DNA of 64,000 bases from the NCBI GenBank assembly GCA_017591395.1, contig WEDG01001254.1, positions 1 through 64,000 of the forward strand, in the 5' to 3' direction. This stretch comes from Schistocephalus solidus (lineage: Eukaryota; Platyhelminthes; Cestoda; Diphyllobothriidea; Diphyllobothriidae). Shown here piece by piece: positions 1-11,800 of this stretch. A program made the position numbers and the translations under genes. Positions within the stretch are counted from its first letter, which is position 1, and the number at the start of each line of letters is the position of its first letter. The notes under the pieces are model-generated. The model had not been told where the DNA came from and searched no databases. It saw nothing but the letters and a program-made list of their open reading frames with translations.

Positions 1-26
1 CTTCTTAATGTGGTCTTTATGGCAAG
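1..26 (+). repeat. LINE-A 3' UTR fragment cut by the window edge
   Basis: The first bases match the segment of the LINE-A 3' untranslated region that also occurs near 14980 (plus) and 23130 (minus), with about one mismatch in 24. Similarity stops at about base 26. Most of the element would lie before the window. Confidence 0.5.
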
Positions 27-140
27 GTAGCGTGCCTGTTGGCCTCCGCCACGTCAATTAGCGGACTGAGCAGTCGTTGCTGCTCTCGTGAGTTGTTATA
101 CGATTTACGGGCGCATTCGTGAGGCAGTGTTTGACTTTGG

Positions 141-790
141 TCATGTGACTTTCGGCCGCCACCCCGCTTTTCCGTGAGCCTGGGCTCTCGGTTCCGTGTG
201 CTCGTTTGCCTTATTGGCCCCTGGCCGAACTGATCCGAGCCGTGTACGAAGCGCCTGGTAGGCGGGATGTAAGTCTATAGCTCGGTTGAGTGTACCAGTC
301 GAGGACCAGCTCTCGAGCACCAATCTGGCCATCTTCTCATTGGCTCGGCCAATCATTCTTGTTTTGTCAAAGGCAAAATCATGGTTCAGCTGTTGTGCGT
401 GACCATAAACCAAAGACAACTTGTCTTTGCGGTTGATTGCAAGTTGGTGTTCATGCAACCTTGTGCCCAGGCGTTTGCCCGTTTCACCAACATACCTTGC
501 ATCACAATTTTGGCGTGCTTTGCTGTAGACCACTGCTGATTGTTCTGTCACTGGTAGCGGGTCTTTGGGCTTCATGACTTGCTGTCTGATAGTGCATTCT
601 GGTTTATGAGCCACGCCAATCCCAAAAGGTTTTAGGATTCTTGCAGTCGCCTCTGAAACGTTCCTCACATAGGGGATTGCGAGCCAAAACTTTGGCTTCT
701 CTTCATTCGACCGCTCAAACTGAGGCTTCCTGAGGCATTTGCGGATGAAGGACTTTGGATAACCGTTGGCTGTAAAAAGGGGCATGGAAG
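141..790 (-). pseudogene. PLE-1 GIY-YIG endonuclease domain
   Basis: The open frame contains ANGYPKSFIRKCL, the usual linker after the PLE reverse transcriptase, and then the endonuclease core with YVGETGKRLGTRLHEHQL. This is the GIY-YIG region with the conserved Arg and His. It also has the FDKTRMIGRA segment and a trailing Glu-Ser. The open frame extends upstream to 863, but it is out of register with the reverse transcriptase. The two frames meet at a frameshift near 775-790, where the same protein region can be followed from one frame into the other. Confidence 0.85.
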
Positions 791-1955
791 TACTCCATCT
801 CCTCCTTCTTCCCACTGTCGTCGCTGCAGTGTGTTTGGACACGTCGGAAGAGGGTTCTGACACAACTGCGTTTGTGGCCGACAGGGTGGTCGCTTCGGAA
901 AATGGAGGATGCGCCTAGTGTTGGTTGCCTTACGGTGACCGTTGTCTTTATCTTCCCGTCTGCCAGCTTTGTAACTTGGACGTCAAGGAAGGGCACCTGA
1001 TTGTTGGCTTCTTCCTCCATGGCAAACTGGATGTCGGGAAAGATTGAATTCAACAATGCCCTGAAAGCCTGCAAGTGACTCCTCTTGATTATGACGAACG
1101 TGTCGTCGACGTATATGGGCCAGAACTTCGGTGGGTACGAGCTGAAGACCAGCTGCTCAAGCCTCTGCAAAACTGCTTCGGCAATTAGTCCAGACAGAGG
1201 CGAGCCCATTGGCGTCCCCTTCTTTTGCTCGTAGACCTGGCCGTTGAATGGGAAGAACGTCTTAAGACACAGTTCTAGGAGTTCGATGATATGCACTCGT
1301 TTGAGTTTTTGGTCGGTCTCGTTATATTTTTCCTGGAGAAAGCCGTCGATAGTTTCGATAGCCAATGTGGGTGGGATAGAGGTAAATAACGAGATCACGT
1401 CAAAGGACACCACCACCTCGTCTGCCTCTACTTCAAGATGTTTGATGCGCGTTAAGAACTCGTCAGCTGACTTCACTGTCCACTTCGAATCCTTGGTTAG
1501 GAAACAAAGTCACTGATACAACCACTTTAACAGCCCAAAGGTTGGGGTGCCACGTAAGGAGACGATGGGGCGTAGGCGCACTCCTGGCTTGTGGACCTTC
1601 GGCAGGCCGTAGAAGCGTGCCATCGCGGAATCAGTGGCTTTTGTGGCCAGCGCTTCTCTTCGCGTCAGAGCTCCCGCCTTCCTCAGCTTGTCGACCGTCT
1701 TGTTTATGCTGTTCACGAGCTTTTTTGAGAGTCACTGGTAGTCGATGGCACATAGGATTTCTTGTCCATCAAGAGGTTCCTCAGTTTTGCTCCGTACTCA
1801 GACTTATCCACGACGACAGTCGAGCGCCCTTTGTCTGTGGGCAGGGTTACGATGTTCTCTTTTTTTCGTATTTTCAGAAGTTCTCGTTCTTCTGCCTTTG
1901 AAATAGTTGTCTGACGTTGGTGCTGGAGGAGCAGATTTACCACTTGTTGCCGCAT
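715..1955 (-). pseudogene. PLE-1 reverse transcriptase domain
   Basis: Motif A reads SFDVISLFTSIP, the next block reads KKGTPMGSPLSG, and the catalytic motif C reads YVDDTFVII, so both catalytic Asp residues are still present. Upstream segments contain TLPTDKGRSTVVVDK and FYGLPKVHKPGVRLRPIVS, both typical of Penelope-type reverse transcriptases. Breaks near 1510 and 1715 separate these blocks. The motifs look less decayed than those of PLE-2, which suggests a younger copy. Confidence 0.88.
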
Positions 1956-2209
1956 GGCGTTTTTGCACTCCTCAACAGCATCGCACTTCTGGAGCGCCGA
2001 CTCGAAGGATGCAATGAAGTCTTCTGGTCGAGCATCTTTCGTGTTGAATTTGCGTCATAGGATAGAGCCACTAGTTGTTGCTGAGTGAGTCGATGAGAGG
2101 ACAAGTTGTGAACCAGGGCACCATCGGAAGAGGATTGCTTTCTAGGACGGATTTTTTTCAAATTTCCCAGACAGCTGGTCATCACGTGATTTGCGATGAC
2201 GCCGTGCAC
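1937..2209 (-). pseudogene. PLE-1 N-terminal segment
   Basis: The open segment contains VHNLSSHRLTQQQLVALSYD, a block found near the start of many Penelope-like proteins just before the TDKG region. The true start codon is not secure. The segment is separated from the next block by a frame change near 1945. Confidence 0.65.
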
Positions 2210-2582
2210 TGTCTAGGATTGCCGTTTTAAGGGTTTCCAATTCATGCATCGTAAAAATTGACTAGCAAGTGGAAGAATGTTGTTCAATCATACGGCGGTA
2301 TTTGTTAATTCAGACGTGATAATCTCGTATTAGCACCCTGATCATTCACTTTTTGAAATCTGCCATCGTCCGCTGGCATAGTTCAGTGTTCACAGGTGGT
2401 CTATATGCGAGGCATTTCGGTAAAGAAGTTCTCGTCAAGACACCGGTGCAGGAATTTCAGCTGAGCGTAGGTGGATGACTCTCGCCTCGCAAAAGCCTCC
2501 CATCTGCGTGCCCATTCCATATATATAAGTATAATTCGAAGTAAAGAAGTTCTTTGGGAAACAATAAGTAACTTTATTAAGT

Positions 2583-2620
2583 AAATTCTCGACGCTCGTT
2601 CCCCAGGTCGTCGTCAGACT
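2583..2620 (-). other. Possible degenerate Penelope hammerhead motif
   Basis: On the minus strand, CTGACGA (plus 2611-2617) is followed by CGAC, a loop, GTCG, one extra A and then GAA. This resembles the CTGANGA-stem-GAA core of the hammerhead ribozymes carried in the pseudo-LTRs of Penelope-like elements. The site lies between PLE-1 and PLE-2, where a pseudo-LTR of either one is expected. The extra base before GAA and the absence of a clear stem III make activity doubtful. Confidence 0.35.
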
Positions 2621-2734
2621 TGTAGTACGTGTGCAAAAATAGTTAGAATTTAAAAAGCGTGCTGGAAAAATCGATATTGCTGAATCATTCCTGCCAATAG
2701 CTGTCATTGTGGGTGGATATCTCATTCAGATTGA

Positions 2735-3082
2735 CTACCGCCTTTTCCACTTTTCCTTGAGATAGTTGTACACGGCATCCAATTCGATGTGCCGATCAAT
2801 GCACGAGTCATGAGAGTAAATGACCTTTAAGAATTCCCGGCCTCTCTTCGATGTGCAGAAGCCAACAATGCGAGTTTTGTCCCATGCCAATCTGTGCCCA
2901 TGTTCTAGTGTATGCATGGCCACTTGAGACAGGTGGTATCGTCTCTTTACAGTCAACTGATGTTCGTGTAGGCGTGTAGAGACCATTTTTCCTGTTTGAC
3001 CGAAATACACCACATTACAACTGTTACACAGCATTTTGTAAACGACTTCTTTTTTATCTAAATAGCCAACAATAGCGCACAA
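2735..3082 (-). pseudogene. PLE-2 GIY-YIG endonuclease domain
   Basis: The segment contains VVYFGQTGKMVSTRLHEHQL, the core of a GIY-YIG nuclease with the first Tyr pair partly changed. It continues with the WDKTRIVGF block and a C-terminal Glu-Leu-Asp-Ala stretch as in PLE-1. A Cys pair, CNSCN, precedes the core, as in many PLE endonucleases. The frame ends in a stop shortly after KEKWKRR, a normal-looking C-terminus. Confidence 0.82.
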
Positions 3083-3497
3083 GCTGGTTTTGAAGTGGTT
3101 GGTGGTTTGTGCGTCACGTAAATTTGGTGCTTCCGCAGGTGTCTTTGAACGAGTTAAGACACGTTCTTAAGGTATGGAAGTGTTCTTCAGTTTTTTATTA
3201 GGGCGCTTGATCGGAACAAGCTAGTTCCTTATTCTTTTCCTTTAATTCCTGACGTCGCATGAATCGATGTACAAAACCTCTAGGGTAACCGTTACTGAAA
3301 AACATTTTAAATAGATAAGTAAATTCCATTTGGTAAAGTTCGCTGATAGAACAGTGGGTTTTTGCTCGATTGATGAGTGTTGACAGTGGTTCGTTTGGGA
3401 GCGACAGGATGGTTGCTCTCATAATGTAGGATAACATCCGCATGAGCTTCTTTGCGGTAAACTGATGTTTAAAAGGTCCCGTCAGTCTTTCGCTGTA

Positions 3498-4503
3498 CTA
3501 GGACGCCAAGAAAAGACAGTTGGTTTTCAATTTCTTTTTTGAGCGTAAAGGTGATTTCAGGTATCGTCGAGTTAATAATACAATGCAGTGCTTCCAGTCG
3601 GTCCCTTTTAACGATGACAACGTGTAAACAACGCAGCGTACCCATAACTTGGACTTAACCAGGAGTAGGGCAGTAGCTTCTAATTTTTGCATCGTTACTT
3701 CCGCTAGGGAGCCAGAGATGGGTGACCCCATAGGGGCTCCCTTTCGCTTTTGATACAACTCGTGTGAAAATAATAAATTCGTTTCTAGGCATAAGCCCAA
3801 GGGTTCAAGCAAGGCAGATGTAGGAACATCCATGTCACAAGCGTGAAGTATTCTTCTGTGTATTGCCTTGCCAAATCTAATGGTATGGATGTGAAGAGAG
3901 AAACAACATCCAGGCATACCATTATTTTATATGCTGCAATATTGAGTCTGCGTAATTTGTCCAGAAACCCTAGAGGGTTGTAACTGAATGTTTCACAATT
4001 CTTTCTCAATGGGTGTAAGTTGCGGAAACCCACTTAGAAATCTTATAATTAGGTGCACCGATTAACGATACAATCGGTCGCAGAGGCACCTCTGGTTTTT
4101 GCACCTTAGGTAATCCATAGATCTTAGCTATGATGGGTTCGGTTTGTCTCAAATATTTGGTAATCTCCTGATATTTGCTTCTTTCCTGTAAGACGTTTTA
4201 GTACTTTTTCAATCGATGAATTCTGTGTTTTGGTGGGATATGCATCAAGAGGATTATAGGTTGACCTATCTTGTAACAATGACAGCATTTTTTCATCACA
4301 GTCCACTTTGTCAAAAATAGCTGTCGAACCTCCTTTGTCCGCAGGAAGGATAAACATGCTGTTTTGAAAGATTTTAAGGCTTTTCTTTCTTCGTTTGCTA
4401 ATACTGAAAATGGATTTCGGTTCTTTAAAGCATGCACCGTGTTATTTTGAATTGTAAAACGTTCATCTTCTGTACGAGTTTCCACTGATAGAATGGACTT
4501 CAA
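3498..4503 (-). pseudogene. PLE-2 reverse transcriptase and N-terminal blocks
   Basis: Overlapping open segments give FILPADKGGSTAIFDKVD (TDKG block), CLDVVSLFTSIPLDLA (motif A) and RKGAPMGSPISGSLAE. The frame shifts between these blocks near 3850-3900 and 4200-4350. Motif C cannot be recognised. This is a non-functional remnant. Confidence 0.8.
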
Positions 4504-4509
4504 GTTCGC

Positions 4510-4960
4510 AAGAATGTTCAGGTATTTCGGGTCAGTATCAGTATATTTGAGAGAGATGTATGTGAGTTAACTTTGAATGCATTATTTGTACATGCGTGTT
4601 GTGGTATCAAAAATAGTATCTCGGTTGTTGGCGAAGCCAATTGATATAAGCCAACTAGGTGGAACATAGTTGCAAAAGAGCAGACTGTGAAAAAAAACTC
4701 CGTGATTTTTAGGAGAAAAACTGTCGAGGGGGCATCACGGAGGTCCCCTGGATCATCATCGAAGCGCGGAAGATGCAGCCAGACACTCTCTTGCTGATTA
4801 CATAGTCCGCCGAGTGGTTTCAAAGGCAGAAATATCCGCCCAGATCGTCCTCGGTCCGTTGCGGTTCAAACTAAGGGAGAATGTTCATGGACCGCATGGA
4901 ATATGGCCGCCAGACTCGGTTGATGCGAGCACTCACGGTCCGAAAGAGTGCATTTTAATC
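4510..4960 (-). repeat. Dispersed repeat R4, copy 1
   Basis: The minus strand of this stretch matches the plus strand at about 21956-22400. Shared blocks include the segment around CTCCTAAAGATCACCGGGAG, the CACTGTCTGCTCTTTT block, and GAGATACTATTTTTG followed by a CATGTACAAATA block. The R4 copies sit next to SINE sequence in both places. No coding potential is convincing. It may be a non-autonomous element. Confidence 0.6.
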
Positions 4961-5079
4961 CCTTCGAATGTTATTGTAAAGCTTCTCGAGGACAGATTTA
5001 TTACATCTTTTGATCAATTCGGGTTTGAGTAAGATTGTTGGGAAATGGCCATCCATTTCTTATCTAACATTCTTCTCTT

Positions 5080-5248
5080 CTGTCAGAACCGGCCATTCCG
5101 GTCTCCCCTGTCTTTCTCGGTTCCACCTTATCAACATATGCTAAACGCCGCAATGCGACCACCTGCGAAGGCTCGAAAGTGAGCTCCAGGGCACAACGGA
5201 ACATGCCTGTTCCTTAAGCAGATCAGTGAGCCACACCATATCATATAT
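5080..5248 (+). repeat. SINE body fragment (family S)
   Basis: The sequence matches the 3' half of the tRNA-headed SINE at 22545-22857, including the GAGCTCCAGGGCACAACGGA block and the terminal CCAGATCGGTGAG-like block. It lacks the tRNA-like head. Confidence 0.65.
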
Positions 5249-5263
5249 ATACATGTATATATT

Positions 5264-5460
5264 CCCGATCGAAATCGGCAAGTCGAGGAGACCGTGGTGC
5301 AGTAGGTTTGAGTGTTGAAATATAACCAGCAGGTCGCTGGTCCGAGTTCCAAGTCTCGCAACACCTAGGGTTGGGTATGGCCAGCTGATGACAGCTAATT
5401 GACCAGAACTTGCCATTCTCGGCCCCTTGTCTTTGCCGATACTCCGTTATCTGCTATAAA
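5264..5460 (+). repeat. tRNA-headed SINE (family S, head type 1)
   Basis: The copy starts with CCCGATCGAAATCGGCAAG, the usual left border of the family. It then has a tRNA-like head with an A-box-like GTGGTGCAGTAGG and a B-box-like GGTCCGAGTTCC. The body resumes with GGGTATGGCCAGCTGATGAC. The head differs from those at 19262, 21655 and 22560 although the body is the same. Confidence 0.7.
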
Positions 5461-5527
5461 GCTGAAGAAGCCGTTCAAATCGAATAAAAAGTAGAATCCA
5501 ATCACAGGTAGGCAACTGTACAAATAT

Positions 5528-5533
5528 TTTATT
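5528..5533 (-). promoter_or_regulatory. Poly(A) signal AATAAA of the haspin gene
   Basis: AATAAA on the minus strand lies 52 bases past the haspin stop codon at 5585-5587. A T-rich tract follows. The position fits a short 3' UTR. Confidence 0.6.
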
Positions 5534-5584
5534 TACAAAAGGAACTTCGCAAAAAGGAGGGCAGTAAACCAAGGGCGTTAGGAC

Positions 5585-5861
5585 TCAAGTCGATATCTCT
5601 GCAAACTTGTCAGAGGGATCATCTAATAAAGTGGTCCGACGTAGAGAGGCGAAGAAGGAGTGCTTGCAGACAAAGTCGCTAGCAGAGGCATAAACGTTCG
5701 GTTGCCGTAATTGTCCCTCTAGCCGGCCTATCAGCAGACGAGATTCGCGATGTTGCTTCTCCCGAGGCGAACAGTGGAGACTGGCGGTGCTTTTCAACTT
5801 CTCCGCCAGGTAGTGCAGCCAGAAGACGTTGGTTTTGGGTCGGAATAGGCTCCAGTCGTCC
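5585..5861 (-). CDS. HASPIN: Haspin exon 10 (C-terminal)
   Basis: The exon follows the acceptor CTGCTTAG and finishes a Gly codon left open by exon 9. It encodes DDWSLFRPKTNVFWLHYL, the conserved haspin C-lobe helix (NVLWLHYL in animals), and later ASASDFVCKHSFF, which matches the ATDLLCQHSLF-like tail of vertebrate haspin. The frame ends at a stop at 5585-5587, and the protein length after NVFWLHYL is normal for the family. Confidence 0.9.
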
Positions 5862-8800
5862 CTAAGCAGATTCAAATAGAAGATAAGTCACTGTGGCGCT
5901 TGGTAACTTAATGTAGACCGTTAACAGCCAGTTGATCAGCGCTTAACCTTGACTGCCAGGGATTTTGAACGACTTGGAAGACAGCGGCGCAGAAGGCCTG
6001 GGAGAACGTAACAAACGCTGCAACAGGAGCATTACTGCCGGCCGGTTTTAATGGATTCAAAATACCCTAACCTCTTTTCCCGCCCTTCCTATCGCAAAGT
6101 GTGGATAGTGATAGAGGAAAATAGAATAGGTGGGCATTGAGCATGATCTTTCTTTTAGGTGCTTCGCTAGCCCATCTTGAACCGGAAATGACCGTACAAC
6201 TGCAACGCGGGTGCCAGCCCACGGCACGCCATACAGCGAGGGTGGCAGTCCAGTGAAACAAACAGCCAAAAAGTGGTCTACGAGATGGTATCGAACTGTC
6301 CAGTCTCCAAACTGGTGTTGTGTACCCTACCACGTACTTGACGAAGTTATATCTTGCACGATTTAACATATAGATACTAGCTAAAAGCCCAGACACGTGT
6401 TTCGCCGCTGCATGACACAGTTGCGAGGGTTCGGCTCATCAATGGGTACCCAACATTCCCCAAGTGTTTTCCGGTATGTAATCAAGTTTTGAAATTGTTG
6501 CTTTGCATTTTCCTTAGAACTTAATCACTAACTTGAAGTAAATCAGTCTGAATAAAGGTTTATTGATGTAGACTGAAAGTTGAGATAAATATCTGGGCCG
6601 AAATCCAAAAGGCACAACGGGATAACCGCGTACTACTCATTAAACAGTCAATAGACAACCAGTAGTATCTTAAGAGGCTAAACGATACCCATATTAGCGG
6701 CACAGGTACCAGCTGAAAGCCCAGACACGTGTTTCACCGATATTCTGTCGCGAGGGGTTCGGTTTATCAGTGGGTACCCAAGCGTTTCCTATGTGCTTTC
6801 TGGTAGATACTCTAGTTTTTAATCTCAACTTTTGAATCTCCTCAGAACTTAACGAGGTAACTTTGGGTAAGTATCATGTTGCGACAGAACATCGGATAAA
6901 CGCATCTGGGCTTTTATTTACTACCTATGCTGTCAGTATGGTCCGTCATGTAACCTATGTATGTATGTACTACTGGTTGTCGGTTGTCAGTTTATGAATA
7001 TTACGCGGTTATCCCACAGTGTCTGATAGACTGTGACCCAACTATGCATATCAATGTTCGGACTGAGTCTGTAAAGCTTAATTCCAACTGATTTCTACCC
7101 CAACTGAACGATTAATTTCGGCGATTTAAAAAGCAGCAAGTTCTAGGCTGGAATATCTACCAGAAAGCACACAGGGAGCGCTGGGGGACTCAATGATGGG
7201 TCGAACCCCTCACAAATACGCCATGGAGCGATAACATCAGCGAAACAAGTTTCTGGACTTTTAGCTATCACCCATGCTGTCAGTATGGAAATAATACAAC
7301 GGGTCATACTGCTGGCTGCCCGTTGACGAATTATAAATAAATAAGGAGGATAATGGATTCCGGCTTGAATATTAATATGCACTTCCGAACTGAGTCGATA
7401 AAGATTATTACGGAATGATTTACTCCAAGGTAACGCATTAATTCCTGACGAGATTAACACACGGAAGTTAGATCTGCCAGTTGTACGAATTAACGGATAC
7501 TGTTTCTCGAGTGACTCGCAAGGCAAACCTATTGCAGAATGCATCATTTTTTTAATATACTTAAATTACTAATTTAATGCGCACAAGAGGTTTGCCCTGA
7601 AATCTCAAAAGAAAATTCGCTCATATAGCAATAGGCTCATGTCACGATTTTAAAAGGACTACCTCAGAAATCGCCAACCCAGAGGAATTTGTTTATAGTA
7701 CACAGACGACCTGGCTGTTGGTATTCGTGGCCGTCGGGTTTGCGAAGGCCAAATCAAAGAGTTTTTTTGGTGGCCAAAATCATCTGGCGCTGCGGCAACA
7801 AGGATCAAACAAGAAGCCTGGGTGACGTTTTGAGCGTCTGTGATCTTTAATGTACTTTAGCAGCCTGGCTAATTCAGGTAGCGAGGCTGTTTTGAGGTCA
7901 GTAACCTGACCGATAAGCTGCAATGTAGGACGCCTGGCTGGAGTGCATTTCCTCTTGAGCAGACCACATTGCTCTTGGCTCTATCGCTTGTCCAATGTTC
8001 TCGGTGAGGCCGGTATTCAGCGACGAGAAAGAGTCGCTTGTAAAGTATATTATTTCAGTATATTGGAAGGTATTAGGCGATTAATAGTACTAAACTGTGT
8101 TACTTAAGTGTGTCAAGTAGACCAGTTATTAGACTATAAAAAACCACTGCAACTCATGGACTGCAAAATGTAGTCAGCGCATCAGATGTGATGAATTATC
8201 CTGTGACTTAGAATATAAGGAGAAAGATTTGCGTAACATAAGCTTAACTCCGTGCTTATACTTTCAATGGCAAAACCTAGTGAGGGCACGTATGGATAGA
8301 TGAGCCCGCAGTGATTAACAAGGCATTGTGGTTTGACAATGACCTGCGAAGAGGTTATCATTTCCGATCCTCGAGAAAAACTGATCTCAGACCTGGGCGA
8401 AAAGTCCAGCCACAAGAGGTTATCAGTCATGAGAATAGTCTGACATTCAAAAATTTCCAAACTATGACAGACGTAGGATAGTTTGGACGCGACATCTTCG
8501 TGCAAAGTGGGCCTCATCAGGACAAATAAGTTTAGGTCAAACGATAACCATTGAATTGGCGACTAACGAGAACGTCTACGCAGCGTAACTGTTTATCGTA
8601 TTCACCCTGCACGCTGAAACGTGCGCCAGAACGACAGAGTGGGGATAGATCTTATAGTATCCGATGTCATCTCGTTCGGTGAAGGCAAGAATGCGTAGTA
8701 AAGATAGTGCTCTGAAGATTTGGAGCACGTGCATTTCGGGGACTTACAGCTCCATTTGTTTGAGCCCATTTCATTGCAAAGTTTTAATTTTGTGTGATTC

Positions 8801-11800
8801 CTTATTGTCATTTGACACAATTTGAAAAATACGGCGGCCTCGGTAAGATTCAAACCCATATCAGAAAGGAGAGGGCCCGAGTGCGGCCAAAGCTCCACGA
8901 GGCCCCGACCGCAAGCCGTGAGTGATCAAGGCAAGTCCCCAACCTACTACCACGTATGGAATCCACCAATTCAGATACGCTAAGCCGACTGTACACGCAA
9001 TCAATCTAGAATCCACTATATGACTATCAGATGCAATTTCATTTTTTTTATAAAAAAAGTTTTTTGATAGATTTGCATATACTCAATTAGTAAAAAAACT
9101 CGGCGGGGGTCAAACGCACGACAGAAAGTGTGAGGCTTGTTTGCAGCCAATGTTTTAACCGCCTGAGCCGCCAGGCCAGGCGCCGTGAGCTTCAAAAATT
9201 AAAGTTAAAAACAAACAATAATTACAGGCTACATCTCTTGTCTGCTGAGGCTGGAGGTGTTTCACCTGGTGTCGCGGCAAGATCTGTACAGCTATTTCAC
9301 CATGTCTAAGCGGTAACTTGGAAATGATAGTGCAGTAAAGTTACAGAGACCAAGTTCGAGAATAGCTCACCCCAATTCCTTGCGCATTTCCCTATAGATG
9401 TCGAACTGGTGATCACCGACGCCCGTGAACAGCTCCTCGTCCCGGCTGAGGTCGATAAACAGTGGAGCATCCGCTACAAGGGCAAAAACAGGAGAAAGCT
9501 GCTAATGAATTTCAAATCCGTCGATCTCTAAGAGAAGATGACTGATGGAGAAATTGATTCGGTGGACAGTCTGAGGACCAGTTCTATGGTTTCATCCGCC
9601 TCCAATCATTGTGCACATGGTGCACACCAAAGATCCTGCAGAACATCCGTTTTTTTGTCCTGTAAGTCAAGCTGTCTAAAAAGACGATGAAATCGTCTTT
9701 GCCATCTGGGTGCACTGCGTTTTCTTCCTCCACCAAGTCACTCCAAGGTATATATTTCAGTTGCCGAAAAAAACTGTTCGGCTACTCAATTAAGAGAAAG
9801 AATCACACACACCGTGCGCAGGCTGATGTCGTGCCGGCTACTGACAGGATTGGAGCTTTACCCAATCAGTCAGAAGTCCAGCCAACATACTAACCCTCTC
9901 AAGGACACTACTTGATTGGTCCAATTTCAGTTCGATCTTGAACATTCTTGTATGCTCCTTTTTCCCTTATATACGCTGTTAGAATACGCCAATGCACTTC
10001 TCTTCTTTCACCATTGCTGTCGAGATCTCATATGGAGATTCGATAGAGGCGAATTGTTGGGTGGGCGACTATGGAGGCGTTCGGGAAGTTAATAACGCTT
10101 CTTACGCAAGAACCGCGAAACGGTGAGCACGATTATACATGGTACGATCATTTAACATGAGTTGCAGCCCTGAACACGGCTTCCGTGGCATACTGCTAGT
10201 AGAGGGTTCAGCTAAATCAAGCCACACACGCAGAATCGTAATTGAAAGTTTTGCGTGGAACTGTAGATACTGACAGCTAAACAGTGAGAGGCATTTCAAG
10301 TAGACGCATCGAAGTGCAAATGAATTTTATGCAAATATTACGTCCTCAGAAAAATTAAATGAATTTGCCTGATTTTGTGCGGCAGGTTGTTGCAGAGGAC
10401 AACCCTGCGGCCCTTGCTGTTGGGTTCTGAGTTGGAGATAATAGCAAGTTGATGAGCGGGTGACCAGTGATGTGTGCGACAAGTTCAAAACAAAACAAAC
10501 CAGTTGATTGTGACCTTCAATCAAACTTATATCGTAAACAATGGGGACGTTGGCATTTTTACGCATGACCTAAAAACCAACGAATGTAAGCGGAGTAATG
10601 TCAGGTATGGAGAATAAGATCGGAAGGGATTGAGCACACACTAGTTAGAGAAGACTCGTTTTAGTGGCTCTTAACACCGGGCTTAGACGTAAGATTTCAA
10701 GAGATGACATTAAACGAACATTCCTCGAAACCCATAAGGGTAGTTAGGAATATGAGGATTACTATTAACATTTTCAATATCAGAGTGGATTCGCCAACAT
10801 TTCAGAATTTATTCGATCTACTTAACTAAAATAGAAAGCATCAAGACGCCCCAAAGGTGCATCGGTGACACATCGGTGTCATTTAAAAGACCACTTGTCT
10901 AATCACTTCTAATGTATGTCTACCTTTCAGGTTTCTACCCCACCTTCTTAACTCCCTCGCGCTCAGTGAACCCTACTGTCCGGCACAGGCTATGATCTCG
11001 GGTTGAGTCTACTCCAGTGAATAAACTAGCACTGCATTAAGAAAATCAAGAGAACATGTACAAAGTGGTAGCAGTAGCAATATTAGATGCTACTAATGCA
11101 GACCATGAAAGAATACGAGGGGAATATAACAGGCAGGAAACCTACCGTGATTCATCCGCGAAAGCGTGAAGTCGATTATATTTGTAAGGGGTCCCGGTGG
11201 CGGTTGGTATTCAACATCCAGCAACCTCGAGACGGGAAGCCGAGGGCAAGATGAAGAGGAGTAAGGACATGTTGAGGTAGCAGCAGGTGAAGAGGGCGAG
11301 TCTGCAATCAGCACGTTTCCCCAGTGCAAATCTCGGTGCTCAAAGGCTAGACGTTGTTCGGCGACTGCCAGACCTAGCGCTGTCTGACAGAACACTGAGA
11401 GCCTTGCAAGCGAGCAAGCAGGCTTGAAAATGAAAATTTCATGTGAGTAATTACAGACCAGGAAAGGAAAAGTCAGCAGGGTTCCCTAATAATCGACATG
11501 GGCTCAAGCTATTTCACTAAAATGTAATTGACTGTAGGTGCCGTCTTTACAAAACTATAGATATAAAGGGGACCAGAGGAATACAAGGTTAAAGACAATA
11601 AGGGATGCCCGATGTCATGTTTAAGTCGATTCTAGTGAAAAACTTAACTAGAATGATTCACAAAAACTTATACGCGGGTAAATTATACTGTAATGACTGT
11701 ATGACCTACCCTGCGTGCCAGATGTAAGAACAGTAGGTGACCTAACTCATGCAATGTGTGACCGAAATTTGAGTGAGTAATGTAGCGTAAATTTGGTCTA

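Larger units (their letters stand above)
141..2209 (-). mobile_element. Penelope-like retroelement PLE-1, degenerate
   Basis: Reading on the minus strand from 2209 to 141 gives, in order, a PLE N-terminal segment, the TDKG block, the YGLPKVHKPG block, reverse transcriptase motifs and a C-terminal GIY-YIG endonuclease. That is the normal order for Penelope-like elements. The coding region is broken into at least five open segments by frameshifts or stops near 780, 1510, 1715 and 1945, so the copy is dead. No clear pseudo-LTR was found on its 3' side. It lies in the same orientation as PLE-2 but differs too much to be a tandem copy of it. Confidence 0.9.
2735..4503 (-). mobile_element. Penelope-like retroelement PLE-2, heavily degenerate
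   Basis: This second Penelope-like copy has the same domain order as PLE-1 but a clearly different sequence. It is broken into at least six open segments. Its reverse transcriptase lacks a recognisable YVDD motif, which reads as a different sequence near 3620. Its GIY-YIG domain is still one open segment. Only about 525 bases separate it from PLE-1. Confidence 0.85.

Noticed and set aside
8478..8515. CTGATGAG box on the minus strand with GAAG downstream, considered as a hammerhead
   Set aside because: The core needs GAAA, stem II does not pair and no stem III forms. It is a chance or very old match.
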